Source: Clarireedia homoeocarpa (lineage: Eukaryota > Ascomycota > Leotiomycetes > Helotiales > Rutstroemiaceae). From it: DNA of 11,801 bases. Location: contig LNKV01000155.1 in assembly GCA_001465935.1 (NCBI GenBank), positions 1-11,801 on the forward strand. Reading direction: 5' to 3'. The notes below the pieces were generated by a model, which saw nothing but the letters and a program-made list of their open reading frames with translations, had not been told where the DNA came from and searched no databases. Every line of letters starts with the position of its first letter. Position 1 is the stretch's first letter. Both the position numbers and the translations under genes were made by a program. Positions 1 through 8,151 of the stretch are shown here, in pieces.

Positions 1-2342
1 GTCTACGTGCAGATTTATTCAGCCTTGGATCTAAAGTTGCCTCCAGAGATTTCGACATCAAGTCAACAATCCCTTTGGTGGAGTTGGTTGTTAATAACGC
101 GCCTGACGTGGAGATATGGCATGCCGTGTTCAACCTGATCTTGACCACCAGCCCGAAACGAGTAACGCCACCGACTGCCTTCGAGAAAGCCGTTTTCGAT
201 ACGCCGCTTCGATCCAGCTCGGCTTCTCAGAGGGGGGTTGAGCAGACACACGACGAAGTTGATCAGCGAATACTCGAGGAGCTTACCGGGCGAGTCTACT
301 ATGATGTCGGAGGCTTCTACGAACGATACTTTAATGGGAAGTCTTGGACAAATAAGACGAGGGATATCTACGAAGAGTCGAGGGCCCAATATGCAGAAGG
401 CCGTTGGAGCGGGTGGCCAGAGCCTTCACTTCAAGGTCCATTTTTTGAGTGGTTCATGAAATTCCAGGACACCATTCTCAGCGGACTGGGCCGTAGGTAT
501 TACACATCGACGAACAAAGTGTTGAGGGGCTCGGAGGCTGATCGCAGGCTTGACATTTTTCTTGCCTCTACCGACGCTGTTCTACTGAGCGGTGAACACG
601 ACTGGTCAAATGTACTTGTCATTGGGGAACACAAACAGAATCCCGATGAGGATGGCTCTACAAAAACATTGGTACAGTTGGCAGGGTATGCGCGTGAGGT
701 CTTCGGAAGTCAACCGGAGCGGCGATTCGTCCCTGGTTTTACGATCTGCGGAAGCATGATGCGACTCTGGGTATTCGACAGATCTGGCTTGTACAACTCT
801 GAGAAGTTCGATGTACACAAAGAGCCTGAGCGATTCGTTAGGGTTATTGCTGGGTATGCATTGATGACGGACGCCGAGTTGGGGTTGAATACGTTCGTTA
901 AGCATGATGGCAATAGCAAGTACATCGTGGCACGAGATGTGAAAATTTCTTTGGAGGACGAACCAATCGCCTCGACAAAAGCGATAGTGTGCCGTGGAAC
1001 AACGTGTTATCGAGGAAGGAGGAGCGACTCCACGGAATGGGAGTATGTGGTCAAGTTTGCTTGGCCGTCTGATAAAAGGCAGCGGGAGGGAGAACTGTTG
1101 AAGTTGGCCAAAGAGAGGGGAGTCACAGGTATTGCTACGTGGTTCAATCATGAGCAGATTGTTATTGACGGCGACCCGGACACTATTTCGCATTTCCGAC
1201 GCGACATGAAATTCGGAAGGCCACGAAAGCTATCGAGCAAAGCCTCTTGGGTCGACGGCAGTCCGGAATCCAGTCGGGCGTACTCTAAATCAAGTCTCAG
1301 AGGAAGATCAGAGAGTAGTTCGAATCGCTTGAAGGGCCTAGGAATTGGTGCAAGTACATCTTCCTCTGGAAAGAAAAGAAAAAGAAATGAAAGATTTGAT
1401 CCGGGGAGCAGACTGAAGAGATCTAAATCCGACGGTAGTCATGCCAGCGGGACAAATGTGCGCATTAAGGAAGGCGAGCTAGACGCAATCGGCGCTCACA
1501 GCATTCAAGAAACGGTAGTTGACAGTCTGGCCCACTGCCGGAATGAGTGGCAGCGCAATAACGTTGACTGTATTCAAGAAGCCGGAGTCGACAGTTTCAC
1601 AGATTGCGAAAGTGAGACATACGACAACCGAGTGAACTACTGTTTGGTAACTTCACCGGCTGGACGACCTCTCCGCGAATATCATTCAGTTAGAGAGTTT
1701 TTAGAGGTGCTACGCGATGCTATCCGAGGCCATAGGTCGCTTCTAGAGGATGGAAAGATTCTACATCGGGATATCTCCGAAAATAACATTATCATCACCG
1801 AGCTCCCTGCTGAAGGTGACCCGAAAGGAAGACTAATTGACTTGGACTTGGCAAAGGAGTTGGACAGTATGCCAAGTGGAGCTCGTCACCGGACTGGCAC
1901 AATGCAGTTTATGGCGATCGAGGTTCTTGAAGGCAACGGTCATACATATCGGCACGACCTCGAGTCATTTTTTTACGTTTTCTTATGGATGTGCATTCGA
2001 TATGGCTACGAAGATACAGGCAAGCAAAAACCCGGCAAGGTGATGAGAGCGAAGACAAATATACTGCGAGGTTGGTATACTGGGACGTATGCAGACATTG
2101 CTCGGAATAAGGTAGGGGATATGGACAAAAATAGATTTGAGAAGATCATCGTGGAGTTTGCGCCGAAATTCGAGAATCTCAAACCGTTGGCTCGCGAACT
2201 CCGATATGTTCTTTTTCCAATCAGAGACGGAGCGATCTTTACCGGCACATTCCACGACCATAGTATAATGTACGATGGGATGATCATGGCATTCAACACG
2301 GCAATCGACCATCTGGGGAAGGAGGAACAGGTAAATGCATAG
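1..2342 (+). CDS. FunK1-type fungal protein kinase with PD-(D/E)xK-like N-terminal half (5' partial)
   Basis: The frame is open from the window edge (first full codon at 3) to TAG 2340-2342, with no ATG near 75, so the true start lies upstream. Numbering from nt 3, the C-terminal kinase shows a VKF lysine (K351), a likely helix-C Glu (E364), the catalytic loop HRDISENN (D590, N595), a DLD in place of DFG (D613), the activation-segment end RTGTMQFMAIE (E640) and RHDLESFFYV (D652). This combination is diagnostic of the FunK1 family, and all catalytic residues are present, so it is probably active. The N-terminal half contains RRLDIFL, then VIGEHK, then QLAGY (D184, E209, K211, Q225, Y229), the pattern of a PD-(D/E)xK nuclease fold. 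Between the kinase lobes lies a Ser-rich insert with a bipartite basic nuclear-localisation-like stretch (about 457-476) and a 23-residue tandem repeat. No intron is needed; a GTAAAT at 2331 could be a donor, which would change only the last residues. Substrate and DNA target are unknown. Confidence 0.93.
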   Translation, partial: LRADLFSLGSKVASRDFDIKSTIPLVELVVNNAPDVEIWHAVFNLILTTSPKRVTPPTAFEKAVFDTPLRSSSASQRGVEQTHDEVDQRILEELTGRVYYDVGGFYERYFNGKSWTNKTRDIYEESRAQYAEGRWSGWPEPSLQGPFFEWFMKFQDTILSGLGRRYYTSTNKVLRGSEADRRLDIFLASTDAVLLSGEHDWSNVLVIGEHKQNPDEDGSTKTLVQLAGYAREVFGSQPERRFVPGFTICGSMMRLWVFDRSGLYNSEKFDVHKEPERFVRVIAGYALMTDAELGLNTFVKHDGNSKYIVARDVKISLEDEPIASTKAIVCRGTTCYRGRRSDSTEWEYVVKFAWPSDKRQREGELLKLAKERGVTGIATWFNHEQIVIDGDPDTISHFRRDMKFGRPRKLSSKASWVDGSPESSRAYSKSSLRGRSESSSNRLKGLGIGASTSSSGKKRKRNERFDPGSRLKRSKSDGSHASGTNVRIKEGELDAIGAHSIQETVVDSLAHCRNEWQRNNVDCIQEAGVDSFTDCESETYDNRVNYCLVTSPAGRPLREYHSVREFLEVLRDAIRGHRSLLEDGKILHRDISENNIIITELPAEGDPKGRLIDLDLAKELDSMPSGARHRTGTMQFMAIEVLEGNGHTYRHDLESFFYVFLWMCIRYGYEDTGKQKPGKVMRAKTNILRGWYTGTYADIARNKVGDMDKNRFEKIIVEFAPKFENLKPLARELRYVLFPIRDGAIFTGTFHDHSIMYDGMIMAFNTAIDHLGKEEQVNA
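1500..1637 (+). repeat. Two-unit 69-bp in-frame tandem repeat inside the FunK1 insert
   Basis: Two adjacent 23-residue units (1500-1568 and 1569-1637) share the pattern IQE..VDS...C..E...N.V; about 10 of 23 residues are identical. The units start SIQETVVDSLAHC and CIQEAGVDSFTDC. They lie in the divergent insert between the kinase lobes, just before the beta-strand NYCLVTSP. The divergence indicates an old duplication rather than a microsatellite. Confidence 0.6.
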
Positions 2343-2614
2343 ATGAAGCAACTGGGTATTGGCATTAAGAGGCGTTTTTTGGGGAGGTAGAGGGAATTTG
2401 GATCTTTTGTTTTTGGGGCATAAAGGGTCTGGGGAAAACTGTACGATACAATGATACCAGGGATAACCAGTGAAAGGCGCGACTTATTGTATAATAGTGA
2501 AATTCATACTTTTCTTGATACGACAAGGAAAGTTCCCCAATAGGAATAATCATCGAGGAGCTGAAAGCTGCGTCTATGTTGGATTTAGTAGTATATTAGA
2601 AGGAGATGCATCAT

Positions 2615-2866
2615 TGCTTCCCACCGCCCTTGATTCATGTACGTCAACGCGAGATTATCTATGCTAATGAGCGTGTCTAGATGGTCCGCTCCGAGTTTCT
2701 TCTTGCGAGTCTCCATCACTTGTATCTCTAGCTCTTCAGCTGCTTCCCACCGCCCTTGATTCCTGTACGTCGATGCTAGATTACCTATGCTAATGAGCAT
2801 TTCTGGATGGTCCGCTCCGAGTTTCTTCTTGTGAGTCTCCATCACTTGCACTTGTAGCTCTTCAGC
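2615..2866 (-). repeat. Two tandem 126-bp TPR units, about 90% identical
   Basis: Units 2615-2740 and 2741-2866 align without gaps and differ at about 13 positions. Each encodes one 42-residue TPR of the NQGRWEAAEEL..QVMET.KKKLGADH type. The next unit toward the N-terminus (from about 2867) is clearly more diverged. High identity suggests recent duplication or gene conversion, as reported for repeat arrays of fungal recognition receptors. Confidence 0.85.
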
Positions 2867-4121
2867 CGCATCCCATTTGCCTCTTAGTTTATACGCTAAG
2901 CCTACCATTGCTATACTGTTCAGTGTATCATTGTGCTCTCGACCGAGAATCTTCTTTCTAACTTTCATTGCCCGACCCGACATCTCTTCCGTCTCTGTAC
3001 CTTTCCCCATTTTCTCTGCGTACCATGCTGCCTTGTATAGTATTGAAGCCCAGCCTCTTAATGAGTCTTGTTCCTCCGGCTGTTGAGCTACTGCTGATTG
3101 TGCATGTGGGAAAAGCACCTGACACTTCTCCCAATTCTCGTAATCTCCTGTTGGAAGCTCTGCGTCAAGATTCCTGATAAACTGCTGTTTCCATCTCTCT
3201 TGCTGCTTATGAACTTCGAGCCATTTTCGCGTAGCGAGCTGCACTAGTGTGTGCATTTCGATGGTTGTGCTATTCTCATCTTGCTGCGAGTTTCTCTGCT
3301 CCTCTCGACGTCGAAGCAGAGCCTCGGGGATTCCTTGCCGGACGAAAAAGCTCATAAGCGACAATAAGTCAGTAGCTGATGGTCTTATCTCACGAATATA
3401 GTCGAATGATATTTGCCATGTAATGATAATAGAGTTCTTTGCTTCCCAATCTCGACGGAGCTGTTCGCCTTCGTAGTTAAGGAGACTCGTTTTCTTACGA
3501 TCGCTCTTCTGAAAGTCCTGAAGATAATTTCGCACAGAATAACGCGGCGCTCTTTGAAGTATGTATGTAGCTGCCTGAACGATAGCAAGCGGCATAAACT
3601 CGAGCGCCTCAGCGAGCTTAGCAGTGTCATCACCATCGTCATACCTTCCCAATTTGTTCTCAAAGAGTGCCAGCGCATCAACTCCGTCCATCGGTTCAAC
3701 TGCAATGATGTTGCGCTGTTCAACCAGCTTTAGCGCAGCGCTTTTGCTTCGTGTTGTTATAAGAATCGATCCATTTGGACACTGTGGAAGATATGCCGCG
3801 AGCGGTTGTGTGTTTCTATTGCCCATGCTGTTTGTTTGTCCATGTTCACTGATGCTTTGAGCTTGGACGAGGAAGCCAGCATCATCCACATTATCAAGTA
3901 TAAGGAGCCACTTTCCCTTCCTATCATTGCGCAGCCAGTCGTGCACAAGCTGAAATATATTGGCTTGTAAATTCTACCGCCCAGGGATCTTAACGCAGTT
4001 TGCAATATCTCGAAAGCTTTGCTCAAACCGGGCGGCATTGCTCGCGTGGACCCAGAAAACCCACGTTTCCGGTGATCGGTTTTGGGTTTGGTATGCATAT
4101 TCGATGGCGAGTTGCGACTTG

Positions 4122-4170
4122 CTTCGTAGCAGTTAGCCGCTGTCCCTAAAACAAGAGTGTTCGCGCTTAC
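4122..4170 (-). other. Intron 2 of the NLR-like gene, inside the P-loop (49 nt)
   Basis: Donor GTAAGC at 4170, branch-like GCTAAC, acceptor ending GAAG at 4122. Removal rebuilds a complete Walker A, GLGGVG|KSQLAIEY, with phase 2+1. The intron splits the nucleotide-binding loop just before its lysine. Confidence 0.88.
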
Positions 4171-4321
4171 CCGACGCCGCCTAGGCCAACGAGGGCGGTC
4201 CGTGATCCTAAGACAGCGCATTTCTGGTAAACCTGATCAAGTATTATCCCTCGCTCGACAAAGTCTGTATCGCGACTGAAAGGTATAACGATCGACGGGT
4301 TCGGTGGGGTTTCTAATCGCT

Positions 4322-4373
4322 CTAGGGTGGGGCCTTGGTTAGCGCCGATAAGCTTAGATCTTTCGCAACTCAC
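4322..4373 (-). other. Intron 1 of the NLR-like gene (52 nt)
   Basis: Donor GTGAGT (4373-4368), branch-like GCTAAC, acceptor CCCTAG ending at 4322. Splicing joins ..HHHAPP to ERLETPPNPS with intact phase (1+2 nt). It moves the reading frame from the exon 1 frame, which contains the ATG, into the NB-ARC frame, where no suitable ATG is available. Confidence 0.85.
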
Positions 4374-4473
4374 CAGGAGGGGCATGGTGATGGAACTCTG
4401 CATTGACCAGACCCTTGATTGATCCAGCTTGGAGGCCGGAGTTGTTATCACCAGAAAATATCGTAGATGCCAT

Positions 4474-5412
4474 CGCAGTAGAGTGATTTTGCGATCAAGT
4501 GTTCACAGCAGTTGAGTGTATCGATGTAGGTCGCCATCCTTCAGCCGCAACGGCTTTCGGTTAGACGAATCCATCGGTCAAATGCTTACCCAAGCCAAGC
4601 TGAAATTTATAGCAGTCAAGTTCTTTCGATTAGGAATTCCGGATAAGAGAAACCCGAACACTAAACTCCGAGCGCTAAGCCATTGTGGGGCTGCCGGACG
4701 TCGTTGTGCTGTATGTGGATCGTGAATTAGGGTGATTGTTTCTGGGTGGAATTTTGACTTCATACCTGGGAATCATATATTAATCGGTATATGAGGGGAC
4801 GATGAAAGGGTCGCATTTGTTTGTGGATCGATAACTTGAGTTAAGATGATCATTACAATAGGGAAAGATTTTTTCGGTTTGATACCTTGCTCTAATGTGG
4901 TACGCTCTGAGTATGCGAATTGGATGACGTCACCAGCGAGGCAAATCAAGTAAGTGTCCACTAACTGAGATTCCCAAGAGAAACTGGCCACATGGCTGGT
5001 ACTGTACCTGCACCTATCCTGCACATCTGATCCTGCCGCGTTCTACCACATCCAAGTTCCTTCAGTAAGCGTCAGCGAACTACAAGTAACTCGTTATATT
5101 AAAAGGTATGATGGTGATTGATGTGATTGTACTCTTTCAATACTACAGGGTGGGAGAAGCCTCTAATCTCCTGAGAGTATAACGAGGAACGAGTGTATGG
5201 AGAAGGAGTTTCAGAGCAGCGAAGAAAATGTTGAAAAGCATTGTTTTCAATAGTATATGGATAAGAGCCACCCGTGTGAACATATGCATCAAGCATTTGT
5301 ATAAGTATGATAAGATATAGAATCTAGCTAATCAGTCAACAAAGTCAACAATGTCATAATCTATCACTTACAACCAAAAAGCCAGAAATTTTAACTAGGA
5401 AAATACCAATCT
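4474..5412. other. Intergenic region between the C2H2 gene and the NLR-like gene; no gene supported
   Basis: Both neighbours are on the minus strand, so this holds the NLR promoter and the 3' region of the C2H2 gene. Short open frames occur (for example 4773-5024 minus, 4516-4725 plus), but none shows a recognisable motif, a coding-like composition or convincing intron partners. An upstream NLR exon cannot be excluded; an in-frame stop at 4495-4497 precedes the chosen ATG. Confidence 0.6.
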
Positions 5413-6387
5413 CTAGCTCAACAATTTCAGCCCGCCAAACCCCATATCTTTCATTTTGTCCTGCACATACTCTATCACATGCGTGAAAGTTCCTTTCCCT
5501 CCCTCACAAGCACCACTCTCAAGATGCTGTGCCAACCCACTCACAGTCGAGAACTGTCTAACAACCTTCTTCTTATTCCCCTCGCCCATCAAAGCACGTG
5601 GGCAATTGAACAATATATCATCGGGTACTGATAAGGGCGAGGATATAGATGCCTGAGCATGGACGCTTGACAACAGATGTTGCTGAAGTGCGCTAGGCTC
5701 GAATGTGCGAGTACGGGACGCAGGGCAGAGAGGGCATTTGTAGCCATTCCGAGTGCGAGGCTGGAGGATAAGCATAGAGTGAAAGCTTGTGCCAATTGAG
5801 CGAGTGGAAGTAGGTGTGGGAATTGCAGAGGATGAATAGGAGCCGTGAAATTCGGTTGAGTCTGGGGTAAGTATTGGACTCCGAGTCTGCGATATCGAGG
5901 ATGCAGATTGGTTGTCCTCTAGTGGCCACTGTGCTGTAACCTCTCCTGAGGTTATTATCCGCCCCCTATCATTTGCTACAATAGCTGCATTCAGTTTCAT
6001 CTTTGTTATCCCCGACTTACATCTTCCACTTTCCAAATGATGCAATTGCGCCGACGGACAATTAAATCGCTTCTTGCACTTCACATCTGCTAAACATTTG
6101 ATGTCGCTTAGCGGATTGTGTCGTACCGATTTTAGATGCTGGCGCAGCGCACCCTGAGTCTTAAAAGTCCTTTTGCACTTTTTGCAATTCGTTTGCTGAT
6201 CATCCTCCTCTTGTTTTTTTACTTTCTTTTTCTTCAAATTGCCCCCTTTCCCTGGTTTGTGTACCTTACTATAACGAAGATGATCTGCGAGTGATGTTTC
6301 ATTTTTAAAATCGCGCTCGCAGTCGCAGCACCGGAATTGTGTTGCGGACAATGGTGTCATCGTTGAAAGAGCAACGTAAGATTGCAT
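5413..6387 (-). CDS. C2H2-type multi-zinc-finger protein (324 aa, intronless)
   Basis: ATG at 6385-6387, TAG at 5413-5415. An N-terminal classic-type finger has C20-x2-C23 and H36/H43; a second has C68-x2-C71 and H84-x5-H90 (CKKCKRTF..LRQHLKSVRH). A third, irregular one has C98-x5-C104 with H117 or H118 and C123. After a Ser/Thr/Pro-rich linker (about 160-205) come a fourth (C218-x2-C221, H237, H243) and a fifth irregular one (C262, H288, C294). A lysine-rich block, LKKKKVKK (51-58), separates the first two and may act as a nuclear signal. The long H-to-H spacings and last-position Cys are like zf-met/jaz-type fingers that often bind RNA or protein rather than specific DNA. No DNA target is visible; a nuclear or RNA-associated role is inference. 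A second ATG (Met10) could be the start instead. Confidence 0.85.
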   Translation of the reverse strand: MQSYVALSTMTPLSATQFRCCDCERDFKNETSLADHLRYSKVHKPGKGGNLKKKKVKKQEEDDQQTNCKKCKRTFKTQGALRQHLKSVRHNPLSDIKCLADVKCKKRFNCPSAQLHHLESGRCKSGITKMKLNAAIVANDRGRIITSGEVTAQWPLEDNQSASSISQTRSPILTPDSTEFHGSYSSSAIPTPTSTRSIGTSFHSMLILQPRTRNGYKCPLCPASRTRTFEPSALQQHLLSSVHAQASISSPLSVPDDILFNCPRALMGEGNKKKVVRQFSTVSGLAQHLESGACEGGKGTFTHVIEYVQDKMKDMGFGGLKLLS

Positions 6388-7594
6388 ATGTAATTTGTAT
6401 AGCTGTTTACAGAAGTGAGGATATCGCAGTTGTAATAAAAGCTATGCAGACTTTCACGTTGATGGGTTTCGTGGGATGGTTTCCCTACGAAGCGCCGCTT
6501 GCATTCAGGATAGGAGTATTTGTCGATAGGGATAGTTTGTGGGCTTCGAATAGTGCTTTATGGCGATTAGATAGATCGCATTTGGGACAAGGACCAGTGC
6601 TTGGTGTATTTTGGGTGTTGGATCAGAGAGGATATGATGGAGATGGTTCGATATATAGTAGTCAAGAAAATGGATGAGAAGGGAAATAGATACACAGCTT
6701 AGATAATAGTATGGTTGCCAGGTAGGCGGCAGTCTATATCTGTAATTCGTACGTCCGATTGACGCAAGGACGCATTTGGCGACCCATCTCCTGATCCCCT
6801 CTTGAATTCCTCTACATCACCCTCGTAAAAGCAAGCCTCATAGCTCAATTCAACTGTATAACTACTTAGCACAGGGCTTAGCAGCTTCGTAAATGCTTCT
6901 TAACCAAAGCTACTTTTGCAGATACAGACTTGTTCGGAAAGGTAGCTGGCCAGAAATTGATCGATCGCTATAGTCCAAGGGAAAATCACACCACTGACCC
7001 GGATTAACTTTCAGTGCATGTGATAGAAAAATTTACAGCCTGGTGGCTTTCAACACTGCAAGAAGGCGTTCGTGGACTAATCATAGAGCTGAATTGACAT
7101 ATCAAGAAAGCCACATTTCTTTCCGAAGAGCATATCATGTTTAAAGTTAAGGACAAAATGCTACAATGGCGTGACTATCATGACGCCACAATCCGGTCAT
7201 GAAACTCATCCATTGAGAAAACGCTCCAGTTGCTTTAAATCAACTCTCTCTATTTGACATCCATTTGGCGCAATGTAATAATTACCTAATAAAATCATAT
7301 GCGGGGAGTTGTGTCACTGTCGCTTTGCCAAATAAATCGTAGGGGTTTCGTTATTCCAGAATATGCTAGTCACAGCCCTTCAATTTTATTGGAAATTCAG
7401 TATAAGTATATTCAGGGAAATTCTTGAAGAGCAAGGAGTAGTGTGATTATGAAACTTTCCGATCTTCGATTCTTTGTTGTCTATATCATAAGCTCGTGTT
7501 CGCACTATACTGCATATTTGATTTCACAACTGTCTATGGTATTGATCTTCGAGGAGATATAACTATTCACTTCATCTTTGATACAACCGCCAAG
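6388..7594. other. Intergenic region between divergent C2H2 and RNase III-like genes; no gene supported
   Basis: About 1.2 kb upstream of both flanking genes, so it should contain both promoters. One 112-codon frame on the plus strand (6339-6677) overlaps the C2H2 start antisense and shows no family signature. I see no tRNA, repeat or further exon. Composition is AT-rich like the other spacers. Confidence 0.55.
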
Positions 7595-8078
7595 ATGGCA
7601 GAGCATCCTGTAGAGCTTATCCTTCAATATCGATTTTCGAATCACAACTTGCTTGATGAAGCATTACTTGCTGCAGGAGCATCAGTTTCGAGTAAGGATA
7701 TAAAGGTGACCCACAAGGCAATAAACGTCTCGCTCTCCTTGGAGACTCTGTTCTACAAGAAGCTGTACTAGAGCCATGGTATAACTCCAATGAAAGCACT
7801 GGTAATTGTAAATGTCTGAAAGCTAGTCGCAAAGACTGACCTTGACAGAGGAGGGCTCGAACGAGGTGAAAATTTTATGTAAGAACGAGAAATTGAACCA
7901 AGTAGCCCTGGAAAGCGGATTGGTGAACTGGATAACCAAAAATCCGTGCCAGAAAGGGCAGGTGCCACAGGAGACTGCTGCATCAACGGTTGAAGCATTG
8001 GTAGGAGCGGTTTATTTGGATTGCGGGAAGGACACATCCAGAGTCAGCAAAGTCCTTGAAGCTATTAATTTTTACTGA
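7595..8078 (+). pseudogene. Short fungal RNase III-domain protein, one intron, broken by a frameshift
   Basis: ATG at 7595-7597 sits in a good eukaryotic context (GCCAAGATGG). The first frame reads YRFSNHNLLDEALLAAGASVSSKDIK, the start of an RNase III domain. From about 7705 the homologous sequence continues in another frame: DPQGNKRLALLGDSVLQ. The two frames are reconciled by one missing base, in or near the GG at 7705-7706. No plausible intron explains the shift: there is no suitable donor. An intron at 7802-7848 then joins WYNSNEST to EEGSNEVKIL, and the domain ends QETAASTVEALVGAVYLDCGKD, stop TGA 8076-8078. There is no double-stranded-RNA-binding domain. Compared with E. coli RNase III, catalytic E38 is K, E41 is A and D114 is S; D45 and E117 are kept. 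Even the unbroken ancestor was probably non-cleaving, or used a divergent site. As sequenced, translation stops at TAG 7769-7771; a sequencing error at the GG remains possible. Confidence 0.8.
7802..7848 (+). other. Intron of the RNase III-like gene (47 nt)
   Basis: Donor GTAATT at 7802, branch site CTGAC in AAGACTGACC, acceptor TTGACAG ending at 7848. Phase 1+2 is preserved (G + AG = Glu). A second donor, GTAAAT, lies 6 nt downstream and would add two codons. Confidence 0.8.
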
Positions 8079-8151
8079 AGGAATATAGGAAGGGACAAGA
8101 TTCTTGCAAGCGAGAATATATGGAAATATTGAACCTGATTGTAATAATTTC

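Larger units (their letters stand above)
2585..4473 (-). pseudogene. NB-ARC/TPR NLR-like (STAND) receptor, three exons, in-frame TAG after the P-loop segment, C-terminally truncated
   Basis: Model: exon 1 4473-4374 (ATG at 4471-4473), exon 2 4321-4171, exon 3 4121-2585; the splice phases agree. Exon 1 gives a short N-terminus with NNSGLQAGS. Exon 2 has SIVIPFSRDTDFVERG and ends in the Walker A GLGGVG; exon 3 continues KSQLAIEYAYQ. A TAG at 3974-3976 (codon 133) interrupts the NB-ARC between PGR and the Walker B region. After it the frame is open for another 453 codons: WLLILDNVDDA (Walker B), GSILITTRSK (sensor), EFMPLAI (GLPL-like), MHTLVQLATRKWL (winged-helix/MHD region) and kinesin-light-chain-like TPRs (KKKLGADHPEML, NQGRWEAAEEL). 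The protein ends MMHLLLIYY inside a TPR, far short of the usual array. Such receptors bind a ligand through the TPRs, oligomerise and trigger an effector. I call it a pseudogene because of the stop; a 45-nt intron (3950-3994) that would remove it cannot be excluded. Confidence 0.85.

Noticed and set aside
2331..2470. Possible intron at the 3' end of the FunK1 gene (donor GTAAAT at 2331, acceptor CAG near 2470)
   Set aside because: The acceptor is followed at once by TGA, so it would change only a couple of residues; no good branch site was seen.
4773..5024. 83-codon minus-strand frame upstream of the NLR-like gene
   Set aside because: No recognisable domain, and no splice pair that links it convincingly to the NLR exons.
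6339..6677. 112-codon plus-strand frame overlapping the start of the C2H2 gene antisense
   Set aside because: No family motif, and it is partly the shadow of a well-supported gene.
7610..7716. An intron to explain the RNase III frame change
   Set aside because: The only upstream GT (7610) would delete conserved domain residues, and the nearer candidates give introns under 25 nt.
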